Assembly (NCBI GenBank): GCA_025453925.1
Contig: JALOPK010000058.1
Coordinates: 1 to 22,586 of the forward strand
Direction of reading: 5' to 3'
Source: Candidatus Eiseniibacteriota bacterium
GTDB lineage: Bacteria > JAFGKV01
Length of the DNA: 22,586 nucleotides
Shown: positions 7,845 through 14,263 of the stretch, one piece after another
How positions within the stretch are numbered: position 1 is the stretch's first letter
Layout of the letters: each line of letters starts with the position of its first letter
Notes under the pieces: generated by a model
What the model saw: the letters and a program-made list of their open reading frames with translations, nothing else
What the model was told of the DNA's origin: nothing
Database searches by the model: none
Made by a program: the position numbers and the translations under genes

Positions 7845-9116
7845 ATGCGTAATGTCGGCGTGCTGTACGCTCGCGAGATGCGGGCCGCGCTGCGCGAGCG
7901 GTCCATCGTCGTGAACTCCATCGTCATTCCCGTCGTGCTCTACCCCTTCATCATGTGGGCCATGTTCACCGGGATCATGTTCGTCCGCGGACAGACCGAC
8001 CGGGTCGCGTCACGGGTGATGTTGCTCGGCGTCCCGGCGGGACACGAGGCGCTGACGGAGAGTTTGAGTGCCCACCAGGTGAGGCTCGTTGTGCCTTCGG
8101 ACACGGCGACCGCAATGGCGCTCATGGAGGAAGGCGCGATGGATGCCCTGGTCGAGTTCGAGCCCCTCGGTCTCGATAGCGTGCTCCAAGGAGCGTTCTC
8201 AGTGCGGCTCACCGGCAGCGAGTCGCGGGAACGCAGCCAGAACGCGATGAGCAGGGTCACGACGGTTCTGGAGCGATATCGGGATGACCGGCTCTCCCAT
8301 GCCGCCGGTGTCGCGGGCCTGAGCGCCCGGGAGTGGCAGTGGTTCGACGTGGAGACCGAGAACCGAGCCAGCGGCAAGGAGATGGGTTCGTTCCTGCTGG
8401 GGCTCATGCTGCCGATGTTCTTTCTCATCATGACCGCGGTCGGGTGCTTCCATCCCGCGGTGGACGCGACCGCGGGGGAGCGGGAGCGATCCACGTGGGA
8501 GACCACCATGTCTCTTGGGGTCTCCCGGTCCAGCATCGTGACCGCCAAGTACCTCTCGGTGGCGACCTTCGGGAGCATGGCCGGCCTCCTGAATCTCGGC
8601 GCGATGACTTTGACCATGGGGGCCATAGTGAAACCGCTGTTGGCGGGGCGGGCGGAAGATATCCACTTCGTGCTTCCCTGGGCGGGTCTGCCGGTCATGG
8701 CAGCGGGAGCGGTTCTGCTGGCAGGGTTCATCGCCGCCGTCATGATGCTGTTCGCGTCATTTGCCCGGACCTTCAAGGAAGGCCAGGCGATGATCACGCC
8801 GTTCTACCTGCTGATGATGGTGCCGGCCATACTCCTGCAGCAGCAGGGGCTCGCGTTTTCGATGACTCTGGCGCTGGTGCCTGTCGCCAATGTGGTCATG
8901 ATGATCCGGGAGGCGATCGCCGGCGTGTTCCATTGGCCGCAGATCGCCCTCACCGTTGCCGTCGGCCTCGGGCTGGTGGCCGCTTCACTGCGTCTGGCCG
9001 GCTTCGTACTGCGGTTCGAGGATGTCGTCGTCGGGTCGTACGGAGGAAGCCTTACCACTCTTCTGAAGGAGCGATTGCGCGCGCGCGGGTCCCGTGCGCG
9101 GGGAGGAGCGATATGA
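7845..9116 (+). CDS. ABC-2 type transporter permease, NatB-like
   Basis: A 423-residue permease. A cytoplasmic N-terminus (YAREMRAALRERS) leads into helix 1 (about residues 23-47), then an extracytoplasmic domain of some 130 residues. Five further hydrophobic segments run from about residue 180. The motif DATAGERERSTWETTMSLG, between helices 2 and 3, is diagnostic of the NatB/YhaP-like ABC-2 family. With the ATPase and second permease encoded next, it would form an exporter; characterised relatives export Na+ or are tied to antimicrobial and stress resistance. The substrate here is unknown. The stop overlaps the ATPase start (ATGA). The start has only a weak purine-rich ribosome site (GAGGCGAAG) upstream. 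Confidence 0.85.
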   Translation: MRNVGVLYAREMRAALRERSIVVNSIVIPVVLYPFIMWAMFTGIMFVRGQTDRVASRVMLLGVPAGHEALTESLSAHQVRLVVPSDTATAMALMEEGAMDALVEFEPLGLDSVLQGAFSVRLTGSESRERSQNAMSRVTTVLERYRDDRLSHAAGVAGLSAREWQWFDVETENRASGKEMGSFLLGLMLPMFFLIMTAVGCFHPAVDATAGERERSTWETTMSLGVSRSSIVTAKYLSVATFGSMAGLLNLGAMTLTMGAIVKPLLAGRAEDIHFVLPWAGLPVMAAGAVLLAGFIAAVMMLFASFARTFKEGQAMITPFYLLMMVPAILLQQQGLAFSMTLALVPVANVVMMIREAIAGVFHWPQIALTVAVGLGLVAASLRLAGFVLRFEDVVVGSYGGSLTTLLKERLRARGSRARGGAI

Positions 9117-9871
9117 GCGAGATCACCGTGGAGGTTCGCGGGCTCAGCAAAGTATTCCACGATGAGAGCCGCGGCGAAGTCAGGGCCGTGGACGGCGTCG
9201 ACTTCGCGTGCAGGGGCGGGGAGATCTTCGGATTGCTGGGAGCGAACGGAGCAGGGAAGACCACGACGCTTCGCATGCTGGCGACCATTCTGGCGCCCAC
9301 GTCGGGGAATGCGACAGTGATGGGCCACAGCGTGCTGGACGAACCCGAGCTGGTTCGGCGGTCTTTGGGGTTCTACTCCTCATCAACGGCGCTCTATCCG
9401 CGGCTCACCGCCCGCGAAACCATCGAGTTCTTCGCCAGGGTGAATGGGTTTCCTCCGGCTGATGTCGATGGGCGGGTTCGGGAACTCGTCGCGACCTTCG
9501 GCCTCGACAAGTACGCCGACGCACGGGTCGAGAAGCTCTCGCAGGGCATGAAGCAGAAGGTCTCCATCGCGCGGACGGTGGCCCACGACCCGCCCCTGCT
9601 CATCTTCGACGAGCCGACCGTGGGGCTCGATGTGCTCAACGCGCTGGAGATGCAGCGCGTCATCGGCGACTTCAGGAACCGGGGCAAGTGCGTCATCTTC
9701 TCCACGCACATCATGAGTGAGGCGGAGCGGCTGTGCGACCGGATCGCCATCATCCACCAGGGATCAATCCTCGCCTGTGATACCCTGGAGGGACTGCGGA
9801 CCGCGACGGGGTTCCGGTACCTGGAGGACATCTTCGTGCACTTCGCCAGGGATGACGAGCATGGCGACTGA
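9113..9871 (+). CDS. ABC transporter ATPase, NatA-like
   Basis: A 252-residue nucleotide-binding subunit. It has Walker A GANGAGKT (residues 43-50), the signature LSQGM (142-146), Walker B with D166-E167 in LLIFDEPTVGLD, and the H-loop in FSTHIMSEAE. All residues needed for ATP hydrolysis are present. It would drive the two flanking ABC-2 permeases from the cytoplasmic face of the inner membrane. The start is fixed by a strong Shine-Dalgarno, GGGAGGAG, 4-5 nt upstream and by the ATGA overlap with the first permease. Its 3' end overlaps the second permease start by 11 nt. NatA-type ATPases are the closest match, and the permease-ATPase-permease order supports an NatAB-like complex. Confidence 0.92.
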   Translation: MSEITVEVRGLSKVFHDESRGEVRAVDGVDFACRGGEIFGLLGANGAGKTTTLRMLATILAPTSGNATVMGHSVLDEPELVRRSLGFYSSSTALYPRLTARETIEFFARVNGFPPADVDGRVRELVATFGLDKYADARVEKLSQGMKQKVSIARTVAHDPPLLIFDEPTVGLDVLNALEMQRVIGDFRNRGKCVIFSTHIMSEAERLCDRIAIIHQGSILACDTLEGLRTATGFRYLEDIFVHFARDDEHGD

Positions 9872-11942
9872 TGCAGGTTCCCCCCGCCGCCGGGGACCCG
9901 CCGGCAGATCGGCGGAGGTCATCCGGGCCATCGTGCGCGCGGAGTTTCGGATGCTGCTGCGAGATCGGCGCACCGTGGTTGTTTCCATCGTGCTCCCCCT
10001 GTTTATCACTCCCTTGCTCATGTTCGGATCGCGCTGGGTCCAGGAGCGGAGGGAACGCCAGTTGGAGACTGCGGAGGTGCGCTACGCCGTTGGCGGTTCC
10101 GATGCGGACTCGGCACGGAGTCTTATCCAGCGGGCGTCACGACCGGCGAACGACGCCACCACCGCGGCCGTGCTCCTGAAGGAGGTGGCCAGCGATGATC
10201 CGGAGCGCAGCCTGACGGACGGTGAGCTGGAGCTCTACGTCGAGGCATTGACGGCCCATGAGGCGGCCCGACGCGACACCGCGGGGGAGGCGGACTCGGT
10301 GGCTGTTCCACTGCTTGTGCTCCACTATCGTGAAGACCGTGACGCGTCGGAACGGGGGGCTGAGCGAGTCAAGGAGGGTCTCGCCGAACTCCAGCGTGCC
10401 CACCGCCTGGCGTTGCTCGAGTCTCGAGGGCTCGGGCGGATCTCCGAGTACGCCACGGTGCGGCAGCGGAACCTGGCGGAGGCGCGGGACGTGGCGGGGC
10501 TGCACTTCGGCCGGTACGTGGTGCTGTTCGTCCTGTTGTTCATGCTCTCCGGCGGATCGGTGGTTGCCGTGGACACGCTGGCGGGCGAGAAGGAGCGGGG
10601 AACGCTGGAGACGCTGCTCACCACCGCGGCGTCGCGGGCAGACATCGTCACCGCCAAGCATCTGGTGATTCTGGCGGTGGCGTTGCTCATCACTGTGATC
10701 CAGTCGCTCAACTTCCTCGCCTATGTCGCGTTGAAGCTGATTCCCCTGCCCCAGGGATTCGTCCTGGACGTGGCGCCGGGCGTGACCGTGTTGCTCTTCG
10801 TGCTGCTCGTGCCCATCGCGGCTTTGGTATCCGGCGTCCTGCTGCTCACCTCGGGGTATGCCAAGAGCTACAAGGAAGCCCAGCTCTACTTCTTCCCCGT
10901 GCTGCTTCTGGGCACGGTGCCCGCTGTGGCGCCGTTCTTCCCGACGCTCGCCCTGCGGTCCGCGGTCGTGGCGGTGCCCATCGCCAACATCGCCTTGGCC
11001 GTCAAGGAAGTGCTGGCCGGCCGCTACGACTGGCCGTTCATCATCGCCGCCTGGGTCGTGACCGCTGCCGCGGCGTGGTACGTGCGGCGCCTCGCCGAGC
11101 ATGCGCTTTCGACCGAGCGGCTCATCGTGCCGTCGCTGGGGGAGAGTGCGGTCGTTTCCGGTCAGGCATTGTTCGCCCGGCGAGTCATACCGGCGTTTGC
11201 CGTCATGTGGGGGATCTTCTTCGTCTTTGTCTCCAATGTCGAGGGGCGAATCGATCTCAGAATCGAGTTGCTCGTCAATCTCGTGGTGATCTTCCTCGGA
11301 AGTTCGCTTGTACTCATCAGGATGCATCGGCTGCCGGTGCGGGAGGTCTTCGCGCTGCGGCGGGTCCGGCCCGCGGTCTGGCCGCTCGTGCTCATCGGCG
11401 GCCCCGCCGGGTTGGTAGCGGCCACCGGCGTTTTCAAGCTGGCGAGCCTTGTCTTCCCCGTGCCGCAGGAAATGTTGGAGGCGTTCGGAAAGGGCATCAT
11501 GCCCGAGGGGATTCCGATCTGGCAACTGGTGATCTTCATCGCCGTGCTGCCAGGCATTTTCGAGGAATTGACCTTCCGCGGCACCTTGCTGTACGGTCTT
11601 CGGAGATCCCTCCACCCCGTGCCTCTGGCTCTGGCCGTCGGCGCCATCTTTGGGCTCTTCCACGTCGCGCTGTTCCGGTTGCTCCCCACGGCCTTCATCG
11701 GCGTGATTTTCGCCACGGTCACGCTCCTCACGGGATCGGTGTTCCCCGCCATGCTCTGGCACGCGATCAACAATGCGACCAGCGTGGTGGCCGGCCACTT
11801 CGAACTCGAGCTGCCCGGACTGGAGGTGATCCACTACGCCGTGGCCGCGCTGGTCTTGGCGCTGGTCTTCGTCGCCCTCTGGCGCCTCCGCACCCCGTAT
11901 CCGGGCCTTCGCCCAAGGCCGAAGGCAAATCCGAAGCACTAA
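9861..11942 (+). CDS. ABC-2 permease fused to a CPBP intramembrane protease
   Basis: A 693-residue fusion. Residues 1 to about 430 form an ABC-2/NatB-like permease: RAEFRMLLRDRR before helix 1, an extracytoplasmic domain to about residue 210, and the diagnostic DTLAGEKERGTLETLLT. Residues from about 480 form a CPBP (Abi/CAAX-protease) domain with all three catalytic motifs: EELTFR (E568-E569, R573), FGLFH (H601) and HAINN (H634, N638). CPBP members are membrane metallo- or glutamate-type proteases that act on prenylated proteins or peptides. Fusions of this kind are annotated in various bacterial genomes, but their role is undefined. An exporter that also cleaves its peptide substrate is one reading. 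ATG 9861 is preferred over upstream in-frame starts because it gives an 11-nt overlap with the ATPase and begins just before the permease N-terminus. Confidence 0.88.
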   Translation: MATDAGSPRRRGPAGRSAEVIRAIVRAEFRMLLRDRRTVVVSIVLPLFITPLLMFGSRWVQERRERQLETAEVRYAVGGSDADSARSLIQRASRPANDATTAAVLLKEVASDDPERSLTDGELELYVEALTAHEAARRDTAGEADSVAVPLLVLHYREDRDASERGAERVKEGLAELQRAHRLALLESRGLGRISEYATVRQRNLAEARDVAGLHFGRYVVLFVLLFMLSGGSVVAVDTLAGEKERGTLETLLTTAASRADIVTAKHLVILAVALLITVIQSLNFLAYVALKLIPLPQGFVLDVAPGVTVLLFVLLVPIAALVSGVLLLTSGYAKSYKEAQLYFFPVLLLGTVPAVAPFFPTLALRSAVVAVPIANIALAVKEVLAGRYDWPFIIAAWVVTAAAAWYVRRLAEHALSTERLIVPSLGESAVVSGQALFARRVIPAFAVMWGIFFVFVSNVEGRIDLRIELLVNLVVIFLGSSLVLIRMHRLPVREVFALRRVRPAVWPLVLIGGPAGLVAATGVFKLASLVFPVPQEMLEAFGKGIMPEGIPIWQLVIFIAVLPGIFEELTFRGTLLYGLRRSLHPVPLALAVGAIFGLFHVALFRLLPTAFIGVIFATVTLLTGSVFPAMLWHAINNATSVVAGHFELELPGLEVIHYAVAALVLALVFVALWRLRTPYPGLRPRPKANPKH

Positions 11943-11969
11943 GCACGTAATCCGAAACACGGCCCGCAG

Positions 11970-12191
11970 CCTGTTTGAGAGCACATCGACTATCCGACTG
12001 AGACAGAGCGTCTTCCGCTCTAGCCCCGGCGCTCTGCGCCGGGATAGTCACGTCGCAGCGGCGTGGCGACAGCATATTGGACTCTCAACCCCGAGACACG
12101 AAGGCCGAAACGGGAGGACGGGGACGGGCACGTGTACGTGTACGTGACGGGGGAAGGAACGCGAAAGCAGCGCGGAACTGACGACCGACGA
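11970..12191 (+). repeat. 222-bp tandem repeat unit, copy 1
   Basis: Begins at CCTGTTT and repeats with a period of exactly 222 bp, measured from the hairpin at 12025 to that at 12247. It contains the same CCCGGCGC-TCT-GCGCCGGG hairpin (12025-12043) as the 153-bp dispersed repeat, preceded here by CTAG rather than GTAG. A G-rich stretch and a GTACGT hexamer run (about 12129-12148) follow. Confidence 0.85.
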
Positions 12192-12395
12192 CCTGTTTCA
12201 GTGCACATCGATCATCCGACTGAGACAGGTCGTCTTCCGCTGTAGCCCCGGCGCTCTGCGCCGGGATAGTCACGCCGCAGCGGCGTGGCAACAGCATATT
12301 GGACTCTCAACCCCGAGACACGAAGGCCGAAACGGGAGGACGGGGACGGGAACGGGTACGTGTACGTGAAGGGGGAAGGTACGTGAGCAGCACAA
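12192..12395 (+). repeat. 222-bp tandem repeat unit, copy 2
   Basis: Near-identical to copy 1 for roughly 180 bp, then diverging in the G-rich tail. It carries GTAG (12242-12245) plus the 8-bp hairpin (12247-12265). Its left end has an imperfect inverted repeat (12189-12201 with 12219-12231, 12 of 13 positions pairing) that is decayed in copy 1. The right boundary is approximate. Confidence 0.8.
12334..12356 (+). repeat. G-quadruplex-type tract in tandem copy 2
   Basis: Four G-runs (GGG, GGGG, GGG, GGG) with loops AGGAC, AC and AAC meet the G3+N1-7 consensus. The same place in copy 1 has only three closely spaced runs. Confidence 0.5.
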
Positions 12396-12531
12396 TGGCC
12401 GAGTCTCCAGCGCGGAGCGCGGAGCCGGACCGCCCCGGTGCTGCGGGCGAAGCCCCACCGTTGTCCATCGATCACCTGTAGCCTGTCCCCCGCGACCTGT
12501 TCTCGCCTCGTACCCTTCCTCTGTTGCCCAT

Positions 12532-12557
12532 GTAGGGGCGGGCCTCTGCGCCCGCCC
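12532..12557 (+). repeat. REP-like GTAG hairpin
   Basis: GTAG (12532-12535) is followed by an 8-bp perfect inverted repeat, GGGCGGGC / GCCCGCCC, with a 6-nt loop. The layout matches the other GTAG hairpins in the window but the stem sequence differs, so it belongs to a second REP-like type. Confidence 0.6.
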
Positions 12558-12672
12558 GTGCCGCCCCTCCGCGGTACTGATTGATGCCTCGCGTTCGATG
12601 CTCGTTGTTGGATGCTATTCCCCTTCATCCCCTCTCCTTGCAGGAGAGGGTGAGGGTGAGGAGGCGAGCAGG
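12558..12672 (+). repeat. Direct repeat block A with CCCTCTCCT stem-loop
   Basis: The first part (GTGCCGCC... through GGATGCT) recurs at 13104-13166. The second part, a 9-bp stem CCCTCTCCT/AGGAGAGGG (12630-12650) followed by GAGG/GCGAGCAGG, recurs at 13042-13078. The two modules occur in opposite order in block B. Confidence 0.7.
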
Positions 12673-12866
12673 CACTGTCTCTCCCGAGGCGCCTTGCCCT
12701 CGCTGTTCCTCTCTGTCCTGTCCGGTACGAAGGCCCTCAGGCCCGACCCGTGGTCTGTGGGAGTGACTTCAGTCACGATCAGACGGCGATCCCATCCGTT
12801 TCCTGCCCTTGTGTCCGAATCGGTTGCTGATCTGGCGGTTCACTATCAGCGTCTGCACCCGCGCCG

Positions 12867-12894
12867 GGCACTATTCTAAAATCAGAATAGTGCC
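12867..12894. repeat. AT-core palindrome, copy 1
   Basis: An 11-bp perfect inverted repeat (GGCACTATTCT / AGAATAGTGCC) with a 6-nt loop, AAAATC. The core ACTATTCT...AGAATAGT is shared with the longer palindrome at 20480. It does not lie just after a gene, so a terminator role is unlikely at this site. Confidence 0.75.
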
Positions 12895-13032
12895 GAAATC
12901 ACCTCGCCTCCAACTCCTGCCGCTCCCCCGCGATGGAGGGCCATGCTCTGTCATGGCCGCACCCCGCCGCGTTGCCGCCCTGTGTTCAGTGTAGGGCGTT
13001 GACTGTCCGCTGTTCGCTGTTCGCTGTTCGTT

Positions 13033-13193
13033 CCCCTCATCCCCTCTCCTCGCAGGAGAGGGCGAGGAGGCGAGCAGGCGAGACGTAGCTTCTCCCATTG
13101 CACGTGCCGCCTCTCCGCGCTGCTGATTGATGCCTCGCGTTGGTTGTTCATTGTTGGATGCTCTTCCCCCGCATCCCTCTCCACCATGCCTGG
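13033..13193 (+). repeat. Direct repeat block B with CCCTCTCCT stem-loop
   Basis: Contains the stem-loop module (9-bp arms 13042-13050 and 13054-13062, then GAGGAGGCGAGCAGG) followed by the GTGCCGCC...GATTGATGCCTCGCGTT module (13104-13141) seen in block A. A short CGCTGTT tandem run (about 13009-13030) precedes it. Confidence 0.7.
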
Positions 13194-13286
13194 CAAAACG
13201 TCCGCCGTGATGCGACCTTGACCGCTTGACGTTCCATCCGTGTTCAAAGGCCACGTCAGGGCTCAAGGGTCGGGAGGGCTGCCCGC

Positions 13287-13526
13287 ATGTCCATTGACAC
13301 GTTCATGGAGTATCCGGGGCTTCGCGACGAAGGGAGAGCCGCGGAGGATCAATTCCGTAGGTGGCTGACCTCGATCGAGCAGACAGGGCACCTCGGGCAA
13401 CTCGAGGAGGTTGTCGCGGCGTGGTCATCAAATGACGATCTCACGTGGGTACTGGATTGGCCGATTCCCCGTGACCGTCGCCTAGTTCCGGGAGTTCGTC
13501 GAATCGGCCCTCTTCGTCCCGCGTGA
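13287..13526 (+). CDS. Short open frame of unknown function, probably a gene fragment
   Basis: A 79-codon frame preceded by a GGGAGGG ribosome-site-like sequence 8 nt upstream of the ATG. Residues 1 to about 46 look like plausible protein (YPGLRDEGRAAEDQFRRWL, then IEQTGHLGQLEEVVAAW). From about 13426 the downstream +1 frame takes over as recognisable formylglycine-enzyme sequence, so the last third of this frame is probably an out-of-frame artefact. I do not recognise the N-terminal piece. It is best read as the 5' remnant of the same broken gene, or of another gene joined to it by a deletion. Confidence 0.3.
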   Translation: MSIDTFMEYPGLRDEGRAAEDQFRRWLTSIEQTGHLGQLEEVVAAWSSNDDLTWVLDWPIPRDRRLVPGVRRIGPLRPA

Positions 13527-14100
13527 CAAGGATTGTTTGAGGGGCCCTGCCAATCATCCCGTGGTCCTGGTGAGCTGGGATGAAGCGAGGGCCTTCTGCG
13601 AATGGGCGAGCGTCAGGTGGAGAGAGCTGGGGAAGCTCCCGAAGGGCTGGTGTTTCTCTCTTCCGACCGAGGCGCAGTGGGAAAAGACCGCTCGGGGTGG
13701 GGTGGTCATCCCGCGCACGCCAATGACGACTCCAGACATCGCGGCGACGCCCTCGACTGCTACTATTGACAATCCGCTTCCAAAGCGCCGCTTCCCGTGG
13801 GGTGACTAGGCTAACCCTGACAAGGCCAACTACGCTGACACGGGAATCGGGGACACCAGCGCGGCGGGATGTTTCCCTCGTGGGAGGAGCCCGCACGGGG
13901 CTGAGGACATTGCGGGCAACGTGTGGGAGTGGTGCGCGGATTGGTTCGGCTCCTATCCGGCTGAACCTCAGACTGATCCCGCGGGGCCAATGAAAGGCTC
14001 GAGGCGTGTCGTGCGCGGCTGCAGCGTCTGGAGCCGCACCGCGAGGTTCGGGACGAACCCCCGGCCAGCCGACCCGTTCGCGAAGCCCGGCGGCGAGTGA
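13426..14100 (+). pseudogene. Broken formylglycine-generating-enzyme (SUMF1/FGE-sulfatase) domain gene
   Basis: Reading one frame throughout gives a clear FGE-sulfatase domain: TISRGYWIGRFPVTVA, a TAG stop (13483-13485), FREFVESALFVPRDKDCLRG, then ANHPVVLVSWDEARAFCEW, LPTEAQWEKTARGG and FPWGD. A second TAG follows (13807-13809), then ANPDKANYADTGIGDTSA, SPHGAEDIAGNVWEWCADWF and a degraded VVRG segment, ending at TGA 14098-14100. Both TAG codons replace positions usually Gln or Glu (VTVAQF, FPWGDE), consistent with single-base nonsense mutations. The upstream open frame is in a different phase. The usual N-terminal MGSD-type segment is missing and the C-terminal RGGSW...GFR block is lost. Intact members install formylglycine in sulfatases or serve as C-type-lectin-like domains; this copy cannot make a full protein without readthrough. 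Confidence 0.85.
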
Positions 14101-14183
14101 AGTAGGGGGATCGCCGTCTCCGCCGTGGCCACGCCGCCTCACCGCCAGGGGTGCGGGGCGACCTCGGGGCGTGCGGCATCACG

Positions 14184-14253
14184 CATGATTGGACAAATCG
14201 CGAAGTGCAGTGCAGATTCGTGTGACAAATCGGAAGTCGACTTCCCAATCATG
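14184..14253. promoter_or_regulatory. Operator-like repeat cluster upstream of the AAA ATPase
   Basis: Three overlapping symmetries lie just upstream of the ATG at 14264. A direct repeat GACAAATCG(C)GAAGT occurs at 14192 and 14224, 32 bp apart, about three helical turns. A perfect 14-bp palindrome, GGAAGTCGACTTCC, spans 14232-14245. A 9-bp inverted repeat, CATGATTGG / CCAATCATG, lies at 14184-14192 and 14245-14253. Together they look like a binding site for a dimeric regulator; which protein binds is unknown. Confidence 0.5.
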
Positions 14254-14263
14254 GGTACCACGC

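Larger units (their letters stand above)
11943..13286. other. Repeat-filled intergenic region of 1.3 kb
   Basis: No gene is supported. The region contains, in order: two tandem copies of a 222-bp unit, a fragment sharing the GCGGAGCGCGGAG sequence of the 153-bp repeat (about 12410-12425), a GTAG-hairpin, two sets of direct repeats containing a CCCTCTCCT stem-loop, a small GTGACT/AGTCAC palindrome (12763-12776), and an AT-core palindrome. Short open frames here differ between repeat copies and look non-coding. Confidence 0.7.

Noticed and set aside
10137-11984. A 615-codon open frame on the minus strand opposite the permease-protease fusion
   Set aside because: Its product is rich in His, Gln, Glu and Arg with no domain, and the plus strand has complete catalytic motifs. 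It is a by-product of high GC content, as are similar antisense frames at 328-1557, 1515-2252, 3155-4222 and 17384-18403.
12085-12628. Several minus-strand small open frames over the tandem repeats
   Set aside because: The frames exist in both repeat copies only because the DNA is duplicated, and substitutions between copies do not favour synonymous positions by eye.
11970-13193. Possible CRISPR array
   Set aside because: Repeat units occur only twice, differ in length, and have no regular spacers. No cas gene is nearby.
14189-14263. TTG start 75 nt upstream for the AAA ATPase
   Set aside because: It would place the operator-like repeats inside the coding region. The sequence before Met-His-Asp-Arg-Trp resembles no family N-terminus.
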